Part shown: positions 25,455 to 35,020 of the stretch, in pieces
How the letters are laid out: every line of letters starts with the position of its first letter
Numbering within the stretch: the stretch's first letter is position 1
Source: Pseudomonas fluorescens
GTDB lineage: Bacteria; Pseudomonadota; Gammaproteobacteria; Pseudomonadales; Pseudomonadaceae
DNA: 64,000 nt
Direction: 5' to 3'
Assembly (NCBI RefSeq): GCF_004683905.1
Contig: NZ_CP038438.1
Coordinates: 2,666,001-2,730,000 of the forward strand
Notes under the pieces: model-generated
The model's input: only the letters and a program-made list of their open reading frames with translations
Told to the model about the DNA's origin: nothing
Database searches by the model: none
Position numbers and translations under genes: made by a program

Positions 25455-27842
25455 ATGTATCACCGTTCCCGTTCATTACTGGCCATCGCGGTGGTCGGTG
25501 CGATCTGGCAAGTTCCGGCGCAAGCCGAAGACACTTCCACGCGCGTTAACGATGACACACGGCTGGGTACCGTGCTGGTCACCGGCACCCGTGGCACTGC
25601 TCGCACGGTGCTGGATTCTCCGGTGCCGGTTGACATATTGACTGCCACCGACCTCAAGTCCACCGGCGCGGCCGACGGTGAGCTGGGTCAGGCGCTGCAA
25701 ACGTTGCTGCCATCGTTCAGCATGCCGCGTCAGTCCAACTCCGGTGGCGCCGACCACGTGCGCGCCGCACAGCTGCGCGGCATGAGCCCGGATCAGGTGC
25801 TAGTGCTGGTCAACGGCAAGCGTCGTCACACTTCAGCGGTGGTCAACGACTCGTCGAAAATCGGTCGCGGTACGGCGCCGGTGGACTTCAACTCGATCCC
25901 CATCAGCGCGATCAAACGCATCGAAGTGCTGCGCGACGGCGCCGGTGCGCAGTACGGTTCCGATGCGATTGCCGGGGTGATCAACATCATCCTCGACGAC
26001 GCGCCCGAGGGCGGCGAAGTGTCCACCAGCTACGGCGCGTTTCACACCCATCAGGACGCCATCGGCAGAACCACCACCGACGGCCAGAACAGCGTGACCA
26101 CGGCCAAGATCGGCACGCGTCTGGGTGAAGAGGGCGGGTTCATTCGCGGCGGTACCGAGTACAAAAATCGCAACCCGACCAACCGCGCCGGTTTCGACGG
26201 TTTTGCCGATACCCCGGACCAGCGCAACTACGTGATGGGCGACGGCCTGGCGCGGGACGTCAACCTGTGGTTCAACAGCGAGCTGCCGCTGGCCGGCGGC
26301 AAGGCCTACAGCTTCGGCACCTACAACCAGCGCCACACCACCGGCGCCGAATTCTATCGCTACCCCTACGAGCAGCCGCAGTTCTATCCCAACGGCTACC
26401 TGCCGCAGTCGCTGGGCGACAACAAGGACGTCTCTGCCACCGCCGGTTTCAAAGGCATGATCGGCGAAGACTGGGACTTCGACAGCAGCCTTACCCATGG
26501 CCGTAACCGCTTCGACGGATCCACCCGCCGCACCCTTAACGTCAGCCTCGGCGAGGACTCGCCGACGAAATTCGACACCGGCGATTACGAACTGCGCCAG
26601 ACCACCACCAACCTCGATTTCAGTCGCGAGCTGCGCCTCGGTGGACGCTCGTTCGTGCTGGCGCTGGGTGGTGAATACCGTTACGAAAACTACCTGACCT
26701 ACGCGGGTGACGAGGCCTCCTACATCGGCTCCGGCGCTGACGGCGCCAACGGTCTGCGCCCCAGCGAAGAGTCGGACCTGGACCGCAACGTGTTTGCGAC
26801 CTACGCCGAGTTGTCGGGCGATCTCACCGAGCGCTTCTTCGTCGACGCCGCCACGCGTTGGGAACATTACGACGATGCCGGCAGCAAAATCACCGGCAAG
26901 CTCAGCGGTCGCTACAAACTGACCGAGCAGTGGGCGCTGCGCGGTGCGGTGTCGAACAACTTCCGCGCGCCGTCGCTGGCGCAGAGCGGTTTCCAGAACA
27001 CCACCAGCAACTTCGGCGAAGGCGGCACGCTCACCGATATTCGTGTGCTCTCGGTCAACGACCCGATCGCCCGCGCGCTGGGGGCCGAGAAGCTCGATCC
27101 GGAAACCTCGAAGAACTTCAGCCTCGGCCTGACCTTCCAGCTCAACGAACGCTTCGACGCTTCGCTCGATGTATTCCGCATCGACGTCAAGGACCGCATC
27201 ACCCTGTCGCAGCGCATCGGCAGCGACGCCATGGAGCAATACATCAACGACAACTTCGGCGTGGCCGGGGTGCATGACGTCAACTTCTTCACCAACGCCG
27301 CCGACACCAGCACCCACGGCGCCGAACTGGTGCTCAACTACCATCAGCCGCTGTATGAAGGGCAACTGGGCCTGACCACCGCGTACACCTACAACCACAC
27401 CAAAGTCACCAGCACCAAAGGCACACCCTCGCAACTGACGGCGCTGGGGATCGGCAACGATGCACTGGTCGGCGTTGAAGAAACCAATACTCTGACCGAC
27501 GCTGCGCCCAAGGATCGTTTCGTGTTTTCCGCCAACTGGGCCAGCGAACACTGGGGCCTGCTCGGGCGTCTGACCCGTCAGGGCGAGACCACTCGCGTGT
27601 TCGACTTTGGCGACTCGCAACCGGAGCAGACCTATGGCGCGGTGTGGCAACTGGATGCCGAGGTGACCTACAAATTCACCCCGAAATTCAGCGTCGCCCT
27701 GGGCGGCAACAACCTCACCGACAACTACCCGGAGCGCTCCGGCTCGGCGATCAATTACGGCGGCAACCTGCCGTATGACGTGCTGTCGCCGATCGGCACC
27801 AACGGCGCTTACTACTACGCCAGCGCCACTTACGGCTTCTGA
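25455..27842 (+). CDS. TonB-dependent outer-membrane receptor
   Basis: This 795-residue protein has a signal peptide (cleaved near VPAQA-ED), a TonB-box-like region (LGTVLVTGTR), a plug domain with VLVLVNGKRRH and IKRIEVLRDGAGAQYGSDAIAGVINI, and a C-terminal barrel ending in the aromatic ATYGF. AAGGAG precedes the ATG. No Fur box was seen upstream, so the ligand may not be an iron chelate. The next gene is an amino acid permease, which suggests uptake of an organic nutrient. It has no adjoining sigma/anti-sigma pair and no N-terminal signalling domain. Confidence 0.92.
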   Translation: MYHRSRSLLAIAVVGAIWQVPAQAEDTSTRVNDDTRLGTVLVTGTRGTARTVLDSPVPVDILTATDLKSTGAADGELGQALQTLLPSFSMPRQSNSGGADHVRAAQLRGMSPDQVLVLVNGKRRHTSAVVNDSSKIGRGTAPVDFNSIPISAIKRIEVLRDGAGAQYGSDAIAGVINIILDDAPEGGEVSTSYGAFHTHQDAIGRTTTDGQNSVTTAKIGTRLGEEGGFIRGGTEYKNRNPTNRAGFDGFADTPDQRNYVMGDGLARDVNLWFNSELPLAGGKAYSFGTYNQRHTTGAEFYRYPYEQPQFYPNGYLPQSLGDNKDVSATAGFKGMIGEDWDFDSSLTHGRNRFDGSTRRTLNVSLGEDSPTKFDTGDYELRQTTTNLDFSRELRLGGRSFVLALGGEYRYENYLTYAGDEASYIGSGADGANGLRPSEESDLDRNVFATYAELSGDLTERFFVDAATRWEHYDDAGSKITGKLSGRYKLTEQWALRGAVSNNFRAPSLAQSGFQNTTSNFGEGGTLTDIRVLSVNDPIARALGAEKLDPETSKNFSLGLTFQLNERFDASLDVFRIDVKDRITLSQRIGSDAMEQYINDNFGVAGVHDVNFFTNAADTSTHGAELVLNYHQPLYEGQLGLTTAYTYNHTKVTSTKGTPSQLTALGIGNDALVGVEETNTLTDAAPKDRFVFSANWASEHWGLLGRLTRQGETTRVFDFGDSQPEQTYGAVWQLDAEVTYKFTPKFSVALGGNNLTDNYPERSGSAINYGGNLPYDVLSPIGTNGAYYYASATYGF

Positions 27843-27883
27843 GCCGCACCGCCATGGACGGCGGATCTTCTGCGGGACTCTGC

Positions 27884-29248
27884 ATGAATCACTCCAACGG
27901 TCCCAAGCGTCACCTGCCGGTAATGCAGGCGTTGCTGATCACGCTGGGCATGGTGATCACCACCGACATCCTCAAGACCGCGCCGACCGTGGCGCTGAAC
28001 GTCGGGCCTGCCTGGTTCTACTGGGTCTGGGTGCTCGGCGGCCTGGCGTCGATGGCCGGGGCGTTGTGCTTTGCCGAAATGGCCGCGGCATTTCCACATC
28101 CTGGCGGCGACTATCACTTTCTGCGCACGGCCTATGGCGAGCGCATGGGTTTCCTGTTCGCCTGGTCGCGCTTTTCGGTGATGCACACCGGCTGGATCGC
28201 CTTGTCGGCGTTCATGTTTGCTGATTACGTCAATGCCGTGGTGCCGCTCGGTCGATACGGCTCGGGGCTGTTTGCTGGCGGGGTGATCGCCGCGTTGGTG
28301 CTGCTCAATCTGACCGGCAAGCACATCGGTTTCATCACCCAGACGTTGTTGGTCGGCTTGTTGGCGCTGGGCTTTCTGAGCATCGCCAGCGCCGGGGTGT
28401 GGCTGGCGTGGCAGGGGATTGAAGCGGCGCCAGCGAGCGTTTCGGTTGCGCCGGAAAACCCCGGTATGGCCGGGTTTTCGGCGGCGATGATTTTCGTGTT
28501 TCTGGCGTTTGGTGGCTGGAGCGATGCGGCGACCTTGTCGGCGGAAGTGCGCGATGGGCGACGCGGAATCTTTATCGCCATGCTCGGTGCGCTGACGCTG
28601 CTGATGGCGATTTATCTGGCGCTGAACTGGGCGTTTGTGCGAGGCCTGGGATTCGCTGGACTGGCGGCGAGCAATGCACCGGCGGTGGAGCTGTTGAACC
28701 GTGCATTCGGGGCGCCGGGGGTGCTGCTGATTCTGCTGATGGTCGGCATCGCGGCCATCGCCACTATCAACTCGACCTTGCTGGTCGGCGCCCGCACCAC
28801 CTACGCCGCGGCCCGCGATGTGCCGCAGTTGCGTCGTTTCGGCGAGTGGCACGAACGTGACGGCGTGCCGCGCAAAGCCCTGCTGGCGGAGGGCGCGGTG
28901 GCATTGTTGCTGGTGCTGTTTGGCAGTTTCACCCAGAGCGGCTTCAACACCATGGTCGAGTACCTGACCCCAGTGTATTGGTTGTTTCTGAGCTTCAGCA
29001 GCCTGGCGCTGATCATTCTGCGGCGGCGCTTTCCCGATGTGCCTAGGCCGGTGAGGGTGCCGTGGTATCCGCTGGTGCCGCTGCTGTTTTTCGGGCTGTG
29101 CCTGTACATGCTCTATTCGAGCGTGACGGTGGTGGGGTGGGGCGCGTTTCTGGGGATTGGTGTGTTGCTGATGGGGGCGCTGCTGCTGGCGGGATTGAGC
29201 CGCCTGGCGTCGACGCCTCGGCAAGCTCTCGGCCAGATCAGCGATTAG
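27884..29248 (+). CDS. APC-family amino acid permease
   Basis: This 454-residue membrane protein has about 12 helices. The APC pattern shows in ALLITLGMVITTDILKTAPT, FPHPGGDYHFLRTAYGERMGFLFAW and WSDAATLSAEVRDGRRGI. ATG at 27884 was chosen; an in-frame ATG at 27854 exists, and neither has a strong ribosome-binding site, which suggests coupling to the receptor gene 41 bases upstream. Probably moves an amino acid or related compound across the inner membrane. The stop overlaps the stop of the converging lipoprotein gene by 4 bases. Confidence 0.87.
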   Translation: MNHSNGPKRHLPVMQALLITLGMVITTDILKTAPTVALNVGPAWFYWVWVLGGLASMAGALCFAEMAAAFPHPGGDYHFLRTAYGERMGFLFAWSRFSVMHTGWIALSAFMFADYVNAVVPLGRYGSGLFAGGVIAALVLLNLTGKHIGFITQTLLVGLLALGFLSIASAGVWLAWQGIEAAPASVSVAPENPGMAGFSAAMIFVFLAFGGWSDAATLSAEVRDGRRGIFIAMLGALTLLMAIYLALNWAFVRGLGFAGLAASNAPAVELLNRAFGAPGVLLILLMVGIAAIATINSTLLVGARTTYAAARDVPQLRRFGEWHERDGVPRKALLAEGAVALLLVLFGSFTQSGFNTMVEYLTPVYWLFLSFSSLALIILRRRFPDVPRPVRVPWYPLVPLLFFGLCLYMLYSSVTVVGWGAFLGIGVLLMGALLLAGLSRLASTPRQALGQISD

Positions 29249-29706
29249 AACGATACGTCGGCCGGTTGCGACAGACGCAGTACCGACAAGTCCCCGGTAA
29301 TGCGTTTGTACGCCAGTCGAATTGCCTCGATGTTGCCGGCGTTCTGCGGATTGTTCTCGTGCAGGATCACGATCACTTTGGTACTCAGCCGCTCCGGCTC
29401 CTTCGCCCCATGATCGCGCCACTGCCCATAGGCATCGAACACGGTGAAGCCGTCGGGAAACCGCGACGTCACTTCCTTGTCGAGAAACTCGCGCCAGCGC
29501 GCCGGGCTGACCGCGCCTTCCTTGCCATCCACCGTGCCTACCGAGAAGTACAGCTCGGTGCGAATCCACTGCGCCTGCGCCGGACGCGTGGCGTCGCCTT
29601 GCAGGGTTGAACTGGTGGGGTCATGGGTGTGAACGGCGGCAGGCGGCGGGCTGGCACAACCGGCGACAGTGACGAACAGTGCGGCCAGTAACAGGCGTCT
29701 TTGCAT
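29245..29706 (-). CDS. DUF3574 lipoprotein
   Basis: This 153-residue protein has a lipoprotein signal (lipobox VAGC at residues 14-17) and the DUF3574 pattern RTELYFSVG...VSPARWREFLDKEVTSRFPDGFTVFDAYGQWRD. Function unknown. AAGGGA precedes the ATG. It converges on the permease gene. Confidence 0.88.
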   Translation of the reverse strand: MQRRLLLAALFVTVAGCASPPPAAVHTHDPTSSTLQGDATRPAQAQWIRTELYFSVGTVDGKEGAVSPARWREFLDKEVTSRFPDGFTVFDAYGQWRDHGAKEPERLSTKVIVILHENNPQNAGNIEAIRLAYKRITGDLSVLRLSQPADVSF

Positions 29707-29844
29707 GAAGCATCCCTTTTTATGAGTTGAGTACAGGGGCGCAATTATAGAGGGCGAGGTTAATAGCGATAAAAGATTAAAAAATGGTTTTGTGGTTGAT
29801 TAGTGGAATAAGGAACGAACCAAGCCAGGATGCCAAATGTACCG

Positions 29845-30274
29845 CCGCCTTCGCGGGCAAGCCCGGCTCCCACAGGTCTCGTGGCGTGCACAAATCCCGT
29901 GATCCACACATCTCCCCTGTGGGAGCCGGGCTTGCCCGCGAAAGCGCCGGTTCAGTCAATAAAGATGTTGGATGCACCAACGCCATCGCTGGCAAGCCAG
30001 CTCCCACAAGTTTTTGCGGTGTACACAGATCCGCTGATCGACACCATCCACTGTGGGAGCGGGCTTGCCCGCGAAAGCGCCGGTCCAGTCAATAAAGATG
30101 TTGGATGTACCAGCGTCATCGCTGGCAAGCCAGCTCCCCCAGGTTTTTGCGGTGTGCACAGATCCGCTGATCAACACCATCCCCTGTGGGAGCGGGCTTG
30201 CCCGCGAAAGCGGTGTATCAGTCGCTGGGGATTTTGCCTGTGCCGGCGCTTTCGCGAGCAAGCTCGCTCCCACA
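29845..30274. repeat. REP array, ~134-bp units
   Basis: Forward REPs begin at 29919, 30053 and 30186 (spacing 134 and 133), with inverted REPs between them. Spacers carry GTCAATAAAGATGTTGGATG and TTTTTGCGGTGT. The gap 29707-30320 contains this array and no recognisable gene. Confidence 0.9.
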
Positions 30275-30320
30275 GTCTCTCTCGGTGCTTTCCAGCAGCG
30301 ACGGCGTACTAACGCTTCGC

Positions 30321-31232
30321 TCAGCGCCCCTCATGCTGCTTGCGATAAGCCCCCGGTTGCACCCCCGCCGACTTGGCAAACGCTCGTGTAAATGCGGCGA
30401 TCGACTGATAGCCCACGGCCGCGCACACCTGTTCCACCGTGTGATTGGCCCGTAGCAACTGGCAGGCATGCCGCATGCGCAACGCCAGCAGCACTTGCCC
30501 CGGCGACTGCCCGGCCAGCTCATTGAAGCGTTTGAAAAACGCCGAGCGCGACAGGCCGATACTCGCCGCCATGCTCTCCAGCGACCACGGCAATTGCGGT
30601 TGTTCGATCAACTGGTCCAGCAACGGCGCGAACTGCGGATTGCGCGCCAAAGCCACGAGGCCGCCGAGGCTCTGGTTGTCGGCCATCTGTTGGCGCAACA
30701 CATACAAAAACAGCAGATGACTCAAGCGTTCGAGCAGCGCCGAGGAGGGCGCCGGCAAGCGTTCACACTCTTGCAGGATCAACTCGAACAAGGCTCGCGC
30801 CGCGCTCGAAGAGGGATCGCCCGCGCGCAGGATGATCCAGTCCGGCAGGCCTTCGATGATCAGCGACGACAGCCCGGACTTGAAATGAAAGAACCCGCAG
30901 ACCAGCCCGACGCCATCCTGTGCCTCACTGTCGAGCGCGGTCATGGCCATGCGCGGCAGCGACTGGGCGAGGGCCGTCTCTTCGGCGCTGGAGAGGCGGT
31001 AGTTCAGATCGCGCAGCAGAAATACCGCATCTCCCGCGTTCAACACTATCGACTGCTCCTGCCCGTCAATGTGCAGCCAGCAACGCCCCTGCACGATCAA
31101 GTGAAAACTGGCGCGCGCCAGCCCGTGCGTACTCGCATGCCAGCCACCGCAATAGCGCCCGACGTGGAACAGGCTCGCATCGAGTTCGAGGCTTTCTAAT
31201 AACCAATCAACCAGTGGGCTGGACGAAATCAT
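30321..31232 (-). CDS. AraC-family transcriptional regulator
   Basis: This 303-residue regulator has an N-terminal cupin of the AraC_binding_2/Cupin_6 type (HLIVQGRCWLHIDG) and two C-terminal helix-turn-helices (SLESMAASIGLSRSAFFKRF and HTVEQVCAAVGYQSIAAFTRAFAKSAG). It is divergent from the AhpD-like gene and is the likely activator of the 31336-35784 genes. Its ligand is unknown. The start at 31232 has no strong ribosome-binding site. Confidence 0.9.
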   Translation of the reverse strand: MISSSPLVDWLLESLELDASLFHVGRYCGGWHASTHGLARASFHLIVQGRCWLHIDGQEQSIVLNAGDAVFLLRDLNYRLSSAEETALAQSLPRMAMTALDSEAQDGVGLVCGFFHFKSGLSSLIIEGLPDWIILRAGDPSSSAARALFELILQECERLPAPSSALLERLSHLLFLYVLRQQMADNQSLGGLVALARNPQFAPLLDQLIEQPQLPWSLESMAASIGLSRSAFFKRFNELAGQSPGQVLLALRMRHACQLLRANHTVEQVCAAVGYQSIAAFTRAFAKSAGVQPGAYRKQHEGR

Positions 31233-31335
31233 CTAATGGAAACACTCAGGAGCAAGTAATCGCTACTTTAGAATATGGATCGAAATTTTTATAACCAACA
31301 GACTGGCCGGACACTCAACAGCAGGAGTCCACTCC

Positions 31336-31881
31336 ATGTCGCGCCTTACTCTACACACCGTGCAAAGCGCTCCCGAAGCCGCCAAACCGTTTCTGGAAAA
31401 TGCGCAGAAAAACTCCGGATTCATTCCGAACCTGCTGGCCGTGCTGGCCAATGCCCCGGCCGCGCTGGAAACCTACGTTACGGTATCGGCGCTCAATGGC
31501 AAGTCCGAACTCAGCCTCGCCGAGCGCGAAGTGGTGCAACTGATTGCGGCGACCAACCATGGTTGCGATTTCTGTGTCGCAGGTCATACCGCCGTCGCGC
31601 TGAATAAGGCAAAACTGCCGCCGGAAGTGGTCAGTGCGCTGCGTGAAAAAGCCACTGTCCCCGTGGAAAAACTGGAAACCCTGGCCGCGTTTGCCCGCGA
31701 AGTGATTGCCACCCGGGGCAAGGTCAGCGATCAGACCTTCAACCAGTTCAAGGCCGCCGGCTACACCGAAGGCAACGCGCTGGAAGTGATCCTCGGCATC
31801 AGCCTGGCGACCCTGTGCAACTTCGCCAACGTGTTCGCCGACACGCCGCTCAACCCCGAGCTGGCGCCGTATCGCGCGTAA
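31336..31881 (+). CDS. Carboxymuconolactone decarboxylase-like/AhpD-like protein
   Basis: This 181-residue protein has the alkylhydroperoxidase motif Cys77-x-x-Cys80 with His84 (GCDFCVAGHT) and the preceding LAEREVVQLIAATNH. Such proteins reduce peroxides or work as redox partners. First gene of a group with a flavoprotein and an ABC transporter. CAGGAG precedes the ATG. Confidence 0.87.
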   Translation: MSRLTLHTVQSAPEAAKPFLENAQKNSGFIPNLLAVLANAPAALETYVTVSALNGKSELSLAEREVVQLIAATNHGCDFCVAGHTAVALNKAKLPPEVVSALREKATVPVEKLETLAAFAREVIATRGKVSDQTFNQFKAAGYTEGNALEVILGISLATLCNFANVFADTPLNPELAPYRA

Positions 31882-31945
31882 TCGGCCAGCGCTTCAGGCC
31901 GCATCGTCTATGGTTGATGCGGCTGCGTACAAGGAGAGAAACGAC

Positions 31946-33016
31946 ATGCTCAATCCGGCATTAATTCAATGGCTGGAACACAACGCCCAGGCCCTGGATG
32001 CGGGCGACGGCGATCCACAACAGGTGCTGACGCAACTGGCGCAGGCCGGCGTGCTACGGGTCGGCATCAGCCCGGCGCTGGGCGGCAGCGGTGGTCACGT
32101 CAGTGATGCTGTGGAAACCCTGGCTGCCGTCGCCAGCCATTCATTGGCGGCGGCGTTTGTGTTCTGGGGCCAACGGGCCTTTATCGAATACCTGCTGCAC
32201 AGTCCCAACGCTGCGCTGAGGGAAAAACTGCTGCCGGCGTTGCTCCGCGGCGAACTGGCCGGCGCCACCGGTTTGTCTAACGCGATGAAGTACCTGTCCG
32301 GCATCGAGGCATTGCAAGTGCGTGCCGCCCACACCGCAGACGGCTGGACCCTGAACGGGCGCCTGCATTGGGTGACCAATCTGCGCCAAAGCGGTTTCGT
32401 GGTGGCGGCGGCGATCGAGCACGAGGAGGGTGGTTCGCCGTTCGTGCTGGCGATCGCCGATGACGCTGCTGGTGTGCAACGTTCCGCCGACCTGCAACTG
32501 ATGGGGCTGCAATCGAGCAACACTGCCGCCATCGATTTTGCCCAAGTGGCGGTCGGACGCGAATGGCTGCTGCATGAAGATGCGCGCAAGTTTCTGCCAG
32601 CGGTGCGCCCGGCGTTCCTCGGCTTGCAGTGCGGCATGGCGATTGGTCTGGCGCGACGGGCGCTGGCCGAGGTCGAAGGACATTTGCAGGACGGCCGTTC
32701 GATCCTGCTGGAGCCGTTGCAGGAACAACGCGAGCAACTGGCGCAGAGCGTCGATGCGCTCAAGCAAGGTTTGCACGACGGGCGTTTCCTGACCCAGCCG
32801 GGCGCCTTGTTCCAGATCCGCATCGCGCTGGCCGAATCCGCCGCCAACGCCGTGCAACTGGAATTGCAATCCAGCGGCGGCAAGGCTTATCTGACCGAGC
32901 ACGGCAGCGGTTTCGCCCGGCGCTGGCGCGAGTCGGCGTTCGTGCCGATCGTCACTCCGAGCCTGGTGCAATTGCGCGCCGAATTGCAGCGGCAGAAACG
33001 GGAAGCGACGGCATGA
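31946..33016 (+). CDS. Acyl-CoA dehydrogenase-fold flavoprotein
   Basis: This 356-residue protein has an acyl-CoA dehydrogenase core without obvious CoA specificity (ALGGSGGHVSDAVETLAAVA, TGLSNAMKYLSG, FLGLQCGMAIGLARRALAEVE). Shortened members such as the SfnB and DszC relatives act as flavin monooxygenases or desulfurisation enzymes on sulfur compounds. With the SsuABC-like transporter next door, a scavenging role is plausible but not shown. AAGGAGAG precedes the ATG. It overlaps the ATPase gene by 4 bases. Confidence 0.82.
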   Translation: MLNPALIQWLEHNAQALDAGDGDPQQVLTQLAQAGVLRVGISPALGGSGGHVSDAVETLAAVASHSLAAAFVFWGQRAFIEYLLHSPNAALREKLLPALLRGELAGATGLSNAMKYLSGIEALQVRAAHTADGWTLNGRLHWVTNLRQSGFVVAAAIEHEEGGSPFVLAIADDAAGVQRSADLQLMGLQSSNTAAIDFAQVAVGREWLLHEDARKFLPAVRPAFLGLQCGMAIGLARRALAEVEGHLQDGRSILLEPLQEQREQLAQSVDALKQGLHDGRFLTQPGALFQIRIALAESAANAVQLELQSSGGKAYLTEHGSGFARRWRESAFVPIVTPSLVQLRAELQRQKREATA

Positions 33017-33855
33017 CGGCGCCGGTGCTGGAGGCGCAGGGCATCAGCCTCGGCTACCCGCGAGAGCAGGGCTGGCACACCGTGCTGGAGCACTTCGACC
33101 TGCAATTGCAACCCGGCGAAGTGGTGACGATTCTCGGCCCCAGCGGTGTCGGCAAATCCAGTCTGCTGCGAGTGCTGGCGGGTTTGCAGGCACCGCAACA
33201 GGGTCGGGTGAGCCTGCTTGGCGAGCCGCTGACCGGTGCGCATCCACGAGTGGCGGTGGCGTTTCAGGACCCGAGCCTGCTGCCGTGGCTGACTTTGGAA
33301 AAGAACGTCGCCTTCGGTCTCGACTTCGCTCGCCAGCCGCACCTCACGGCCGAGCAGCGCAAGGCGCGGATCGACCACGCCATCGCTGCGGTCGGCCTCG
33401 AACACGCGCGGTTGCAGCACCCGGCGCAATTGTCCGGCGGCATGGCCCAACGCACCGCGCTGGCGCGGTGTCTGGCGCGGCAGCCGCAGGTGCTGTTGCT
33501 CGATGAACCGTTCGGCGCGCTGGATGAAATCACCCGCGCCGACATGCAGCAGTTGCTCCTGCAATTGATCGCCGAGCACCACACCGCAGCCGTGTTGATC
33601 ACCCACGACATCGATGAAGCCTTGCTGCTTTCCGAGCGGATTCTGCTACTGGGTAACAGCCCGGCGCACATCCTCGGCGAGTGGCGCATCGACCTGCCTC
33701 AGCCGCGTGCCGAGCTGGTCGAGGAACTGGGCGCGCTGCGCATCGACATCCTCAAAACCCTTCGGCGGGCGAGCCGCAACCCCCTCATTCAACCTGTGCC
33801 CGCTACGTCGGAGATTGACCATGTGCCTGGACGACTTCACTCACACACGTCGTGA
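33013..33855 (+). CDS. ABC ATPase, nitrate/sulfonate/taurine type
   Basis: This 280-residue ATPase has Walker A GPSGVGKSS, signature LSGGMAQR, Walker B LLLDEPFGALDEITR and LITHDIDEAL, the SsuB/TauB/NrtD pattern. Its last 35 bases overlap the binding-protein gene, so translation is coupled. Confidence 0.9.
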   Translation: MTAPVLEAQGISLGYPREQGWHTVLEHFDLQLQPGEVVTILGPSGVGKSSLLRVLAGLQAPQQGRVSLLGEPLTGAHPRVAVAFQDPSLLPWLTLEKNVAFGLDFARQPHLTAEQRKARIDHAIAAVGLEHARLQHPAQLSGGMAQRTALARCLARQPQVLLLDEPFGALDEITRADMQQLLLQLIAEHHTAAVLITHDIDEALLLSERILLLGNSPAHILGEWRIDLPQPRAELVEELGALRIDILKTLRRASRNPLIQPVPATSEIDHVPGRLHSHTS

Positions 33856-35020
33856 CTTCCTCAAACTCAGCGCGCTGCTGACCGCTGGCGGTGCGTTGCC
33901 GCTGCTCAACAGCCTCAGCGCGCGCGCCGCTGCTGAACCGAACGCGCCGGTGCGCATCGGTTATCTGCCGATCACCGATGCCACGCCGTTGCTGGTCGCG
34001 CACAACAACGGCCTGTTCGAAGCCGAAGGCATCCAGGCTGAGCGCCCGGTGCTGTTGCGCAGTTGGGCGCAGGTGATCGAGGCGTTCATTTCCGGGCAGG
34101 TCAACGTGATTCACCTGCTGTCGCCAATGACCGTGTGGGCGCGTTACGGCAGCAAAGTGCCGGCCAAGGTCGTGGCGTGGAACCACGTCGGCGGCTCGGG
34201 TCTGACCGTGGCACCGGGCATCACCGAGGTCAAGCAACTGGGCGGGCAATCGGTGGCGATTCCGTTCTGGTATTCGATTCATAACGTGGTGGTGCAGCAA
34301 CTGTTCCGCGACCACGGACTGGTGCCGGTGAGCAAGTCGGCGAGCGCCGCGCTGGCGCCGAACGAAGTCAATCTGCTGGTGCTGCCGCCGTCGGATATGC
34401 CGCCGGCCCTGGCGAGCAAACGCATCGCCGGCTACATCGTCGCCGAGCCGTTCAACGCTCTGGCCGAGGAGCTCAAGGTCGGCCGGGTGCAGCGCTTTAC
34501 CGGCGACGTCTGGCGCAATCACGCCTGCTGCGTGGTGTTCATGCACGAGCAGGATCTGAACAACCGCCCCGAGTGGTCGCAGAAAGTGGTCAACGCCATC
34601 GTCAAGGCGCAGGTCTGGACCCGCGACAACCGCGCCGAGGCGGCGAAACTGCTGTCCAAGGACGGCGAAAATCGCTACACGCCGCACGCGCAACCGGTGC
34701 TCGACCGGGTGCTGTCGCCGGCCACCAGCGACCGCGAGCAGTATCTGGCCAGCGGCGCGATCCTGCACAGCCATTGGGACGAGCAGCGCATCGATTTTCA
34801 GCCGTACCCGTTCCCCAGCTACACCGAAGAACTGGTCAAACGTCTGAAGGACACGCTGATCGAGGGCGACAAGGGATTCCTTGCCAACCTCGATCCGCAG
34901 CAAACCGCCCGGGATCTGGTAGACGATCGCTTCGTGCGTAATGCCATTGCTACAGTCGGCGGGATGAAGGCATTCGGATTACCGGAAAGCTTTGATCGCA
35001 GCGAGGAGTTCAGCCTCTGA
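33821..35020 (+). CDS. ABC substrate-binding protein with Tat signal
   Basis: This 399-residue NMT1/SsuA-like protein begins MCLDDFTHTRRDFLKLSALL. The RRDFLK twin-arginine motif and the hydrophobic stretch ending NSLSARA make Tat export likely, meaning the protein folds, perhaps with a cofactor, before export. The binding domain shows VRIGYLPITDATPLLVAHNNGLF and SGQVNVIHLLSPM. The ligand is unknown; the family binds nitrate, sulfonates, taurine or pyrimidine precursors. Confidence 0.87.
   Translation: MCLDDFTHTRRDFLKLSALLTAGGALPLLNSLSARAAAEPNAPVRIGYLPITDATPLLVAHNNGLFEAEGIQAERPVLLRSWAQVIEAFISGQVNVIHLLSPMTVWARYGSKVPAKVVAWNHVGGSGLTVAPGITEVKQLGGQSVAIPFWYSIHNVVVQQLFRDHGLVPVSKSASAALAPNEVNLLVLPPSDMPPALASKRIAGYIVAEPFNALAEELKVGRVQRFTGDVWRNHACCVVFMHEQDLNNRPEWSQKVVNAIVKAQVWTRDNRAEAAKLLSKDGENRYTPHAQPVLDRVLSPATSDREQYLASGAILHSHWDEQRIDFQPYPFPSYTEELVKRLKDTLIEGDKGFLANLDPQQTARDLVDDRFVRNAIATVGGMKAFGLPESFDRSEEFSL

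Noticed and set aside
19994..27650. Long antisense frames opposite the RbsA-like and TonB receptor genes
   Set aside because: They are rich in Gln, His and Arg, as expected for the complement of GC-rich genes, have no family pattern, and lie wholly within well-recognised genes.
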